64,000 bases of DNA from Burhinus oedicnemus (Eukaryota; Chordata; Aves; Charadriiformes; Burhinidae), in assembly GCA_008921705.1 (NCBI GenBank), contig VFFE01007028.1, positions 931,297 to 995,296 on the forward strand, read 5' to 3'. The notes under the pieces were generated by a model. That model was not told the DNA's origin and ran no database searches. It saw only the letters and a program-made list of their open reading frames with translations. The translations under genes and the position numbers were made by a program. How positions within the stretch are numbered: position 1 is the first letter of the stretch; every line of letters begins with the position of its first letter. Positions 1 through 12,700 of the stretch are shown piece by piece.

Positions 1-2924
1 CAGTGTATTTTTGCATAGACAACTCCTACAGTAATCAAATAACAAATGTTCAATCTGGAAAGAACCCCAGATTGTGAATGCCACTGAACACAAGAAATCA
101 CTGCATATATTGTTGCTTTGGCTTCTTGAAACATATAATGTTTGGCTTTAATATGGCTTTCTACATCTGCCTCCTTGACTGTGTAAGCTGATGTCTTACC
201 TTTTTTTATTAAACTCTGTACAGTGGTGTAGAAGAGAGAATCGGTCAGTCGTCTGGTTGAGAAAGAAGTGCAAGGCTGGAGAGGCTGTCCATGTGCAGTG
301 CCCAGCAGGCTGCCGGCTGGAACACTGAGAGGGGTGGGACTTGCACTTACACTCATGAGTAATGAAGCTGTTACCTAGTTGTGCACAGGCTGATGAGGGT
401 TTGATGTTGATAAATGCCAAGAAGTAATGGGAAACATTAAAAGTATGTGGGGGAGGATGAAGAAGAAGAATATAGACATGATATTTTCTATAAATCAGAG
501 GCCAAAAAAACCCCCAAAAACCCAGCAAAAAAAACCTTGAAAAGAATGGGAACTTTTAAATTACAGAACGTGTAGTATCAAGGCGACCGTAAGAGATGCT
601 GAGCACATTGCGAGTGAACTGATAGCTCTTGTTTGTAGCATAAAGTTAATTACAGAAGGGAGCCTCTGCCCTAAGACTGATGAAACTGTCCTTTTGGCAG
701 ATGCACCCGTATGCAAGTACCCCCCTTGAACAGCTTTCTTTTCAGGGCTGCAGGGCATCCCCAGATTAGTTGCATGGCAATGATGTCACTAAAGCTTTGA
801 TGACCCAATCGGAGCCAAAGCAGAGATCTCACTGCCATGTGGGAACTTGCAAGTTCAAGGGTCTGTGTAATCAAAGCTGTGCTGCAGCCAGAAGGGGAGG
901 AAACTGGGCTCTGCTCTAGCATTGCAGTGCCAGCCAGCTAAGGACAAAGTCCTAAGCAGATGCTCTTGTGTAAGACGTCTGGGTTTTGGCAGCTTTATAT
1001 GCAAAAAATGTTTGTAGCTTGTTTCTGGGCCAAAAGATAAGATGAAGAAGAAGAAATGGAATTAACCTTTTATTAGAAAGTTGAATCATTACTAGTCCAT
1101 GAGGCTGCTGAAGGGGCTTTTCTGGACTCAAAGTCTGGGTATTAACGTAAGGTGGAGTACATGGCACGCTAGCTAAGCAGGATAAATCGAAGCATGAGTT
1201 AGGGTGTGTGTAAGGCTCTCAAGGGAGGTGCATGGGAGTGGCTCTTTACATGGCAGAAAAGAACGACAACATTTTGGGAGCAGATTTTTTCATGGGAAGA
1301 CGTGGGAGCTGAGGCTGCTCAGTGAGGACTGAATTTGGATTTGGCCAACAGGAGGAAATGTAGAGTTGGGAATAACCAGCCTTGCAAGCAGGATGGTGTT
1401 CAGATGCCACCAAGGAGCTGAGGTGAGCTGGCAGCTGCGAGGACTCTGTATTGGCACTGCTCTGCAGAAGGTGCAGAAGACAGACCTGGCCTGGGACATC
1501 ACACAGATCTACCCCGTCATAAGAGGGTGTTCTAAGGTGTGCTTTGCAGAGTGCTAGCTGAGAGGGACACAGGGCATTCAAAACCCTGGGAAATATGCCT
1601 GTTGCACCTTCAGTTCACTGTTTCCTCCAAGTCTGGAAGATGAGCTGAAACACAGGCAAAATTCACCGAGACACATGAAGGAGTTTGGTCCCATTTCACA
1701 TTCAGAAGAAGAAAGGTAGTTAGCTTTACCTTCAGATATTTGGGCTGTTTCTAGAGAGGTAACTTCTGTCTTTTGCACTAGCACTGGTGCAAATGTCACT
1801 GTGGCTGAGGGAATACCTCTGTGGCACCACTTTTGCTGCCATTGTATTAACCAGGCCAGTCACCTCAGCTGGAAAACCCACGGCTGTAAATATGAGATCA
1901 AACAGCATATGAATAACAACCATTAATGGACTATTTTACACTATGCATGTGTATGCATGTGTTTGTGTGGGTGGTGAATGCATACAAGATGTTCCTACAC
2001 ATTCTTGTAGAACGGAAATTTGAAAGTGGAATTGAAAGTGGTGAAATTACTGTGTGCTGCATGGAAGTTAATAGAAATGTCGTGCAACCAGATGGTTTTT
2101 CCATAAGTAGTTGCTGTAGACTGATATTGGCCTCACTATATTAGTAAGATTATGCTTGCTGGTAAATGTCCATACCAAACTGATGATGCATTAAGGAGCA
2201 GTGTTTTTAATCAATAAGTGTTTGTCTGTCTATCATGTTGATTTTATTCTCCTCAGCATATTCACTTTCGTAGTGGAAGGATCTTAAGATGAATGAGCTC
2301 CAGCATCAAAAGAAGATGTCAGAAGAATCTTTAGAGGTTAGGATCTTTTATGTGGATTTGGAGGTTTTAGACACTTGTTGAATTTTGGAGTTAAACGGGA
2401 ACAGCTTTGACTGATGATGCAATGCAATGTTGGGATTGCAGGAAAAGAAGATCCCAGCAGAAGGCCAGCGCACAGATGTGTCAGATGATACTGCATTCCA
2501 CACACTAGAAGTCACGATCTCCTCACTGAGCCATCAGATCTCCTTACTGAGCCTTCAGCAGCATCGCTTTGGCCTTCCTTACATTTGAAAGCAGTCAGAC
2601 ACACTGGAAGGAATTCCAATCATTGCAAATAAATTTAGCCTACTGCTAAAAAGCCAGAAGGTGCCGCGCAAAACACTCGCACTTTTATAGTAAGTGATAG
2701 TACCAATGTTTCTTACCTGGAATCATAATCCTCCAAACAGCAGTAAGCTAAGAACAGAATAGAGTCTGGTCCATTTAAGTATTTTTCTTTGCTTATTTGT
2801 TCTAATGGGGTAAGGGAATTGTTTTGCTACTTCACAGTTACATATGTTTTCCTGACTGTCTTGTTGTCTTTTACACACAGGTAAGAGAACCCATGAAAGA
2901 CTCTCCAGCCCCAACACTTAAGAG
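1..2924. other. Intergenic flank, no gene recognised
   Basis: AT-rich sequence holds only short chance reading frames on both strands. Apart from the 21-bp duplication listed separately I see no exon, RNA gene or clear transposon. KCNK5, expected further left by synteny, has no recognisable exon here. Confidence 0.6.
2516..2557. repeat. 21-bp tandem duplication, two copies
   Basis: GATCTCCTCACTGAGCCATC(A) at 2516-2536 is followed directly by GATCTCCTTACTGAGCCTTC(A) at 2537-2557. The copies differ at two positions. It is probably a local replication-slippage product. Confidence 0.85.
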
Positions 2925-3420
2925 TCACAGAAGCACAGACTAATTCAGCCTGGAAGGCATCCCTGAGGACGTCTGACCAGACTACCTGCTTATAGCAGGG
3001 CTAACTTCAAAACTAGGTGAGGTTGCTCAAGGCCTTGACCAGCTGAGTTTTGAAAATCTCCCAGGACTGGGACTCCACAGCCTCTCTGGGCACCCGTTCC
3101 AGATGCATAATCACTTTCAGGATGAAATTTTCTTTCCTTATATCCAGTCACAATTTGCCTTACTGCAAAACGTGTCCATTGCTTCTTGTACCTTTCCTGG
3201 TGCATCTCTGAGAAGAATCTATCTCTGTCTCCTCTCTAGGTAGTGGAAGATGGCAATTAGCTTTCCCCTTCCCCTTCTCTTTTTGAGGCTAAACAAACCT
3301 TGTTGTCTCAGTGTTTCCTCCCATGTCACGAGCTCCCAATCATCCTTGTGGTCTTCTGCTAGGCTCCCTCATGTAAGCTGGACACAGTTCTCCAAATGCA
3401 GCCTCATGAAAAACAAATTG
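2925..3420 (-). mobile_element. CR1-type LINE, 3' portion, degenerate
   Basis: Read on the minus strand, the sequence has the typical end of an avian CR1 element. Read on plus, it runs from CACAGAAGCACAGACTAATT through CCTGGAAGGCATCCCTGAGG and GTTGCTCAAGGCCTTGACCA to CTCCACAGCCTCTCTGGGCA. It is diverged and has no intact reading frame. It is contiguous with the reverse-transcriptase piece just above it and probably derives from the same insertion. Confidence 0.75.
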
Positions 3421-3449
3421 AGGGAATTGTCCTGCTGGCAAGCTTCTTG

Positions 3450-3755
3450 TTAAGAAAGATTCTCCTTCTTGCCTTTCTTGGAGGTGGGTGTGACATTTGC
3501 CTTTCTTCTTGACATTGGGGACCTCATGCCATAATACCATAATCTTTCATACCATAATCTTTCAAATGTGATAGAGCGTGACCTTGCAATGACATCAGCC
3601 AGCTCCCTCATAACTCTTGGACCCATGCCATCCCATCCCAAGGACTTGTACGTGTCCCCATGCTTATGCTGATGCATTGGTTTACGCAGTCTCTGACTTA
3701 ATCTTCCCCTACCATTAGCAATATTTGTCTCCTTCAAACTTTGCCACAAGGCACG
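3450..3755 (-). mobile_element. CR1-type LINE, reverse-transcriptase coding remnant
   Basis: On the minus strand this stretch reads GWDGMGPRVMRELADVIARS, then ITFERLW, and ends RKANVTPTSKKGKKE. This matches the CR1 ORF2 pattern of GPDG.HPRVLRELADVIA, SIIFE.SW and KKGKKEDP. A 15-bp tandem duplication (3534-3563) interrupts the region after FERLW. It is non-functional, with most of ORF2 absent. Its order relative to the 3' piece suggests a single internally deleted copy. Confidence 0.8.
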
Positions 3756-6700
3756 CAGCTCTGGGAAGCTGAAGGCAGACTTTGACAGTGATGAGTGGGG
3801 AAAAGAAGAAAATGAGATCTTCAGTCTTTTCTGGCTTCCCTAATTACCAGGTCTCCTGCCCTACTAGACATTGTTCCTAGCTGGCAATACTTTCTCCAGG
3901 GGAAGTTGGGTGTCCAAGTTCTGCAATAAATTTTCACTTCTGAAAATCTGGACTGTTTCTGCCATAATTTAAATAAAAAAGTTTTGTGAGAGAAAAGAAA
4001 GCAAGAGGCTGTGAATATGAACATTTACAGAAAAAGAAAGAGAGTTATGGACCCAAACAGACAGTCTCTTGCTGGGCTGTTAGCAGTCAGATTATTCCTC
4101 ACATAATGACAAATATTTCCCATTTTTTAAATTCAGTTCATAAAAAAATCATTATACAGGGGAAAAAACCCACAAACGCAACAACTCTTAATTCATTTCC
4201 CAGACTGTAGCTCAACACAAAAAGAAAACACAGATGTTTCATAACACAGCTGTAGAGTGAGCTTTTCCAGGTTTGTGAATTTGGCACCCTACTGCCTCTT
4301 TGGGACCCAAATTAATGGCTCAGGGCAGATGGCCCCACTCTGGATGTAGCCCTGACTGTGCTGCTGCAATAGGGATCAGAAGGTAAGCACAAGCTCCACC
4401 AGCACAAGCTCTTCGGATTCAATGGAGACTGAACCTGAGCTAATTTGTGCCACGGCTTTCAATGTTTAGGTTATCCCACAAAATCATAAGTCATTTGCAA
4501 CTACATAAGCAATAGACACTGACTTCACAGCCCTAAGCGGGCTACCCAGATTAGAAATAAGACACAAGGGAATTTGTAGGGTTTGTCACCAGTTTAAGCC
4601 ATTTGTAGAATATGTATAGTAGAGAATGGGCGTAGCTTTTGCTCAATCCTTTGTGCAGTAGCTGGAGTTGTGATCCAGTTGCCTGAGGGATGCAGTGACT
4701 GTTGTTGGTATAGCTGTAAATTATGACTTGCTAGAAGTGGAAAGAGGGCTGGAAGGCTACTGTTGCCCAAAAGGCTCTTCCTGAGGCCAACTGCCTTAAT
4801 CGTTCCTGCTAACAGTGGTGATAACAGAGCTGTTAACATATATTCCTTGCTGGAGGCAGGTACATCTAGCCGCAGTGTGGCTGCCCAGCATAAGGTTGCT
4901 GCCTGCATGCATTCAGTGACTAGACTGAGAATCTCACTGCTTTACAAAGCATTGTTTTCCAAATCTCTGCTATTCCACAACTGCATCATGTAACCTCCTT
5001 AATTTCCCCGTTCCTACAGCCAGTTCCTTCTGGTTGCAAAGCCTGCAGTTGCCCTTCCCACCTCTCCCAAATCACATACAGAATCAAACACCTCACTCCA
5101 AATTCACCTGCATTTAAACACTCTTTTTCATAGCTAAAAAGACTATAATAATAATAATGTCTAATAATAAAAAAAAAAAGACGATGCAGAGGGGACAAAT
5201 TATAATTGTTGGAATGAATTCTCTTCAATCTCATCCTGCAAAGTAATCAGGACTATCAGTTCCTGTTGCCTCCAGTGAGAATGAAGGATCATCAGTGTTT
5301 CATGGGTTCAGCTATACTTCGTTACAGAACCAAAGTACCAACAGGATTACTTGTCAGACTACCCAGCAAAGATTTCCTCTGTGGAGAATTAAGATGAATA
5401 GAGAAACTCTGGGTACCAGGCAGATGCCCTGTTCTGTAGTCGCTACAGTTTATGTAAGGAAGAACAGCTTTCTCCCTTTGGGACCATGGAAATGGATCAG
5501 TCTTATCTTTTTGATGTGCTTTATCCAGATTTGTTTGGCACACCAGCAAGTGGACACTTATTAATTTCTGAGCTTACAGTTCCGTCATAATAGGATCTGA
5601 TTTTTCACAAGGGCTTACTTAGCCTCAAGGGACAGAAGCGGACAGGAAAACAACACGACATTTTAAAGAATTAGACATTGCTTTTCTGCTAATAGAGTGC
5701 ATAATGAAAGCATGTTTGATTTGCCTCTAGAAAACAGATGAAGAAAAAAAAAAGATTTGAATCAAACAGAAAAGAATGGGATTTTCTGGTAGCAAACAGA
5801 CAGCATTTTTCACCTCCTGAAATACCTAGCAAGCTGTCTGAAGTAGATGTTATAATTATAAGCACTATGTCAGTGCCCAGAGAGATAGAAGAAAGGAGTC
5901 ATACTGTCTCTCACTGGATAATTAACCTTCCATTACCATCCAAGAGGGTAGGATGAGATAAGCTGTGTATGTGGTAGGTGGGAGGAGCGGAGCAGAGCAA
6001 AGAGGATCAGAGATGTGTGAAGGCAAAAAGCTAACCAGTATGCAAAAATGAGAAATAAGGGTCTAGTAAAAATAAATGCTTCAGCTCACTGCCTCCTCTT
6101 TTCCCTATGGCAAGAGACACAACGTCAGAAACTAGGATGTTCTCACCTCCCTCAGCTCTACTTAACCTTCTTTAGCAGTGCTCATGCTCCAGACCTCTTT
6201 ATTTCCTAGCAAAATCTTGCCATCGTCCCCAAGGAAATGGGCAGTTATGATTGATAGCTTTCATTTCACTTATAGGGTAATAGAAGCCAAAGATGTAAAT
6301 GTATTCAGCTATAGAAATCTTCCTCTAGGATTTTTCAAAGCATTAAGTCATCTGACAGCTCTGTGATTCAACAGAAATTAGAGATGAAAGGACTTCTGAA
6401 ATATCCACTAACCACTTACCTGCCTTTTTAGGCACATATATACCTTTAAAAATGAGACACAAGTGACTCATTTCTCAAAGTGATATAGAAACTTAAAGCT
6501 ATGCCTTATGCTAGGTCTCCAGGGAGAAAGGTCATAGGAGTTAGGCTTTAAGCATCCTTAGGTATTTGGGTCTTTGCAAACCCTCTGTAGGTCCTGACCT
6601 GAAGGCAGGTCAAGCTGGTTGCTCAGCAAGAAATCTGAACTTGACTGTTCATAGATAGAAAAGAAAAATGTCTGGCCGGTATAAATAAGACTGCATAACA

Positions 6701-9700
6701 TCCTCAACTCAGGGCCCATGCTTTGTCCAGAGAATGGCTGTGCCATCTCTGACATGAAGTGCGCTACCTTCTAAAATTGCTTAAAGGTTTATTAAGTGGA
6801 GGACCAAATGTCGTTACAAGGCCCAGTTTATAAACAGGAGGTGCTACACGCAGGAGGGCTGATTCATTTTGTCTGGCTGACTCTGTTGACCAAGGATCGA
6901 GGCCTTTCACAAAGACTCAACTTGGCTTGGCCTCATGTCTTCAGTTTCCTGGGACTGCTTCATAACAATAAATTCAGGGTCTATAAAATAACTCTTGTGC
7001 GTTCAATATATTAATCTTGTTGAAAGCACAGATGTCCATTTCTTCAATGGAATAATAATAATAATAGCTTGTCTTCCTTAGAGACTGGAGTGGTGTGAAT
7101 AAAAGCTCTGCTAGACAGCAAAGTATGCCAAATGGGCATATTTTACTAGATGAGAAAAACAGCTTGTCACTTCTAATTGTTCAAATTATGTGTGATTCAG
7201 TTCTTCCTGCAGTTATTTTTAAAATGTTGTTAAGAGGGTATAATGTGCAGCTAAGAATAAAAAGGGTGTGAAATTGTTAGCTCCCCTGGTAGGTAGGTGG
7301 TGATAATGAACATTTCATAAAGTTCTTGTTAACAGACAAATCTCTGTAGTGCTCAGGAAGTCTCTCATAGCGTTAACAGTGCCTCACTAAAGTAATGGTT
7401 CTTAAGGAATACACACCAGCTTTAATCTGCTGCTTTTCTTTTTCCTTCTTTTTTTCTTAATTATGACTTACAGAAGTGAGCTAAAATCAGAGTGAGGGGT
7501 CAGAACTCCAGGATAGCAAGCGTTATGTTGGTGTCCCAAAATGGCATCCAAGCCTGCTGATTGGGACCTCGGTGCATGGTCTGCAGCTGGCTCACAAGTC
7601 GCGTTGTGTGTTTGGCACGGTGGCCATCTCTCTCCACGAGAATAGCTGCAGCAGACACTTCTCTGCTTGCGTGGCAAACCTTGTAACAGGTCTCACTTTC
7701 ACAGCGCGGCTCACAAGTCCGGCATTTGGGAACTCTTGGCTTAGACCTTTTCTGGCCTGTTAACTACTCTTGCTCTTATGTGGGTATACAGAAGGCCTGC
7801 TAAAGTAGCTAGATTTCTCTGGAATATCAGGGGAACTCAGCTCACACTGATAATGAAGACATTGGGCAAGATTATTTAGGTTACCGAACCCCTACAGTTG
7901 ACAGCCAGATCTCAGCCCTAGACCTCTGCCTAGTGTGGTAGGGCTTGGAGACCAGTGGTCTCTGAAACAGATGGCCATGCCAGCAGAAGTCTCTTGTGCT
8001 GATGCAGTTTTAGCAGCAGAGCTCTGCTTCACCAGTAGAGCTTGGCTCGTCCCTCTGACTTCACCTGCTGCTCTTTCACCAGGCCATACAATATCTGCAA
8101 ACCTACAGGCAGCAACCTCCGCACATGCCTGAGCTGGAGTCAGTGAAACTCATGTAGCGGTGCTTGAACTAACTTCAGACTTGTTAACATGGGTGCAGGC
8201 AGATATTAGCTTGGATGCCGGCAGCGTAGTTGTGGCATGAAAGAGCTCAGCACGAGCTAGCTGCGCTAACACCTATCCAGCTGCACAACAAATGGTACAG
8301 CCGTTGCTGTCTGCAGGGCTATGGTGACTACAAATAGGGGCTTTCTCTTCTCCAGGGAGAAAGTCCAGGAGCTTCCTTTTAGGTGAAATATTTGCTACTC
8401 ATCAGTTCCTTCTGGGACACAGAAATCACTGTATGGAGTAGAGACTGAAACCTGGGATATGGAGGGGATGGAGAGATAGAAATTGCAGTCTGGAATCTCA
8501 AATCCCATTCAGGCTGTCCCAGTGTCCATGGAATAAGACTAACTCATAGTGTGGACAGGGAGCAAAAACTGTGACTGCTACGGGGAACATCACATCCTCA
8601 CACATGCAAGTGGCTCACAGGGCTTTCCTGCCTGCACGTCTGACATGGAGGCATTTACAGGCTGGGTGTATCAGTTTCATAAACATGCCCTAGTCTGGCT
8701 AAAGGGCTTTTTTTGCTAGGCTCCTGCATGGCCTTATCCTGCTGACCTTTGTTCTTGTTCAATTAACCAACTTGGTGGATAACCAGAGCCCCTTCAGCCT
8801 ACACCATACCTTGCTTTTCTGGCAAGTATCTCACAAATCTTGTTATTGGCATTTTAAGTGCAAGCTTTGTGCAGGCACTAGGTCTTCTGACTGTGGGTCT
8901 TGCAAGCGGTGACTTCTCCAGCATCCTGCAAACATAATTTCTTTTCTGACTGTGGGCTCTGGCACTACAGAGTTCAGTTCACAGGGTGACCTCCACATTT
9001 GTACTCACCTTTTGTGTGGGATCTCATCCTCTGGGGGAGCTTATCTCATCAACTTTAGATGTTTATGATGTGAATCTCTATCTGAGGTAGTCGTGCTAAG
9101 CTCATTTTATAGCTAATGGAAATAGATACTTTTATAGTGAGATTTATCTGCTGTCTTTTCACCAGCAATTTAGGAATTAAATTAATCATGCCCTAGCCAT
9201 ATCTTTTTTCTCGCCATTAATTACCAGGGGCACTTAGTACCTTGTTCACATGTGAGTGTGTCTACACTGAATGAACCTCACCCCATGCGACTCCCTCTGC
9301 CAGGTGTTTGTAACATCACTTGATTGTAATTTAATTTTCATTGACATATTGCAACTAAAAATCTCATCAGTTAGGTCTATTTGAGGTTAATGAGTGATTT
9401 TCTTCCCATGGCCAACTTGTCTGTGTATTGGAATTGATCTGATCTATAAAGCAGAATGAAAAGTGTTCTCAAGGCATGGGAGCAGGCTAACGTTTTTTAA
9501 AAAAATGTCATGACATATCTCTTTAAAGAAATCTGGATCACATGCGTTTGAAAAACACATTGCTGAGTAAGTAATATTTTAAGACTGGAAGAACTGTCAT
9601 AGAGACAGGACTTCTGAGTCTTACTCCTACCTGTAGCATTGACTTTGTGGCCTTCAGGTCACTTACAGCCTGCCACTGTCCCAGGAGATTATGTGGACTT

Positions 9701-12700
9701 GCAGCAGAGACAATAAAGAAATAAAATGAATTCTCAGTATCTTGAAAATTAGTTTAACAAAAGTCTCAGACTCAGTGCATAACAGTGATGAAAGACAATC
9801 CAGAGAATTGATCTGAGGCTTAATTATCACAGACGTAAAAGGCTCTGTGAGCTAGAAAAAGACACAAAATAGCAACCTCAGTCCTAGTCCCATGATATCA
9901 ACAGAATTACAACTGGCATGATCTGAGTTTCCAGACTTTATTTCTAACCATTAGTTATTCCAAGCACCCACAAAATACAAGGCACCTGATGGGCAATTCA
10001 ATAGATATGTTTCTTTCTTGGAAGAACTTAGCAGCCCAATCCATGTGCAATTTGCCATGCTCTGCCAATGCAGCATTTAGGAGCCCGTTACCTCCAAGGT
10101 AAAGGATTTTGGCTCTCCACCCTTTTCTGTACAAGCAGCCCTTTTGGGATGCTGTGATTTTTAATAGTGTTAGTGGTACCATACAAACTATGGTTGGGAG
10201 CAGGAAAGGGAGAGGGCTTTACAAGTACACAAGCTGAACGAAAGCTACAATGTCAATTTTCTGCACAACTGCTTGGAAGGAATGAGGAAACAACACTTAA
10301 TTTCTTTAACTGTCCGGTCATCGTTCAGGTTCCTGGTTCACATTCCAGATAAGGGTTAAATTATAATCCAATGGACAAATTACTTTGAAAAGAGTGATTC
10401 ATTTACTATGGTGAATAACGGATGTTTGTTTCATGGACAGAACACATCACTGGTCAGATTTGTATCTTGAATTATTGAGGCCCCTACTTAATGGTATCAG
10501 GAAACAGCAATGTTTGTGGACAGATAAAGGGATTCAGGTGGGTATTCCTGCCTCTCAACTCATTAGCAAAACTGTCATCAATAATCACAGTTTTGGAATA
10601 GGCAAAGTGAGTAACCTCATACACTAGCTGATAAATTAAGGGCAGCAAAAATGTTAATTTTCAGACATGAAATACTTGATATTTTCCAGCAGTAATTATT
10701 GACAAAAAATACATAGTAGTGAGTGGTGAATCTTAATCTCTTAAATATTATTGGAGTGTTAAGAAATTTATGGAAGAACAGCAACTCCTGTCCTGCCTTG
10801 CCTAGAAATGAGACTCAAACCAGCACCAGTCATGGATTAGACAGGGTGTGAAAGACTTAACTTTTGCAACACTCAGCTATCCCAAAGTTTGAGAGATGAA
10901 AGGCCTTTATATTGAATCGGTAGCTTTCTTTGCTAAAGGCTGAAGCAACTCAGATAACACACATAGGCTACAAATTAGGAGAAGACTCCCTGTGGGCTGG
11001 GTCCCAGTCTGATGGGATGGTTTCAGAAGGACTCTGCAGGCTTCCTGCCCTGGCGGAGCACCTCCACCCACCATTCCAGGGAGTGAGAGGGCAGAGGAAA
11101 GGGAGACGGCCTGGAAATCCCCAGAGCCAGTCACACCAGGACTCTTCACTTTGGAGTGAGGCACACTGGCCAGTAACTGGATGATGATGGTTGGCTGGCT
11201 TGCAAGGAAATGGGAGACTGCTATGTATCTTACAAGTAGTTTTGATGCCTGCTGTGCTTAGCTGGTTCCTGCTTGGATGCAACCAGCAGCTACAGTGTCC
11301 CCCTGTGGGAGGAGGATAGTGGTGGTGTGGGGGTGGTCTGGGATACAAATTATTTTAGTCAACAGTTCTCATCAACCCAAGAATACATAATAAAAGGCAT
11401 TCTCAGGAATCCACTGATTAGCAGCTGGGAATAGCTTGAGCTTTATCACTTAATCCAAGCCAAGCAAACAAGATTTTTGTGCAGACACAGTAGAGGGTTT
11501 AGGCAAATGCACAGGCTGGAGCACAGCTTAAGACTGCAGTGCAGACGTACCCTGAAATGCTGATTCCTTTGACTTGAGTACTTACATCCAGTACAGACTG
11601 TGAGTGAGACCCATGAATGTAAACAGACAAGATGAACAAAGAGAGGTCCCAGTGTCAAGGAGCAGATCAAAACGAAAACAGAGAACGGAATCTCTAAACT
11701 ACCAGCTAACCGTCCAGTTCACTGGTTTGCACCCATCTTCCTGCAACTCACCTCTGAGGTTGACACAAGACATGTTCTGCCTCAAGTAATGCAGGCAAAG
11801 AAAAAGCTGAGATTTAGTGTATGAATGCAGATCTTTTTGGTGTAGGTTTCCCTATAGGCATGCATGGTCTTATAACAGAAAGTATGATCCAAATTGCTAT
11901 CTGGCTTGTCTGTGCAAGTGTGCGTGAGTGACCCAGGAATAATAAACTAACCCTTGCATAATTCCGTGTTCACAAACAACAGTACAATACAAATTGTCAT
12001 ACAGGCCAGTTCTTGCGGGCAGCTCTGTAATACTGAAAGGGCAGGCATAGCCCAGCATTCACAAATCACCTTCTGGTAACACACCCAAATATCTAGTACA
12101 TATGACTTCCCCAACAACAGCAAAACAGCTTGTACAGCTCCTGACTCTCATAAGCACTGCTCTCATCCCAGAGTATCAAGAAATTCCCACCAGAGACGGG
12201 GAAAAGCCTAGATCAGGTAACCTTTCTGCTGCAAGGCTGTGAATGATTATATATAAAGAGAGGGGAAAGACAGTGGTATTGAAGGTAATCGAAAATCCGT
12301 TCACAGATGCCTGCTCCAATGCACAGTGTGTTTTGTTTCAGAGCTGCTGAGACCAACAACAATAAGCAGTGGGATAACAGCAGGCCTGAGCCCGGCAGCA
12401 ATAAACAGAGCAGTAGGGAAAGAGAGGCATGTTTATGGAGGTTCTATGGAAGCCATTCAAAGGAAAATGAAGGATTTTACAGCCTGGATAACCTATATCA
12501 TTTAAAGCTTGACAATGCTGCCGCACACCCTCACTTCATACCACTTGTCAACTCTGCAAGAAGACAGAGCGAATCAGATTTCATCACTGCCTCATCAACT
12601 TCAATGCACTTTGCCACTGGCGTTACTTTGCCTCGCCTCTGACTAGCTGCTCTGCCGTTACCAAACTCCCATTACACAGAGCATCCTCAGCATGGCCTTC

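Noticed and set aside
10930..11350. Overlapping open frames on both strands in a GC-richer patch
   Set aside because: Several frames are open at once and the products are low-complexity, which indicates base composition rather than coding.
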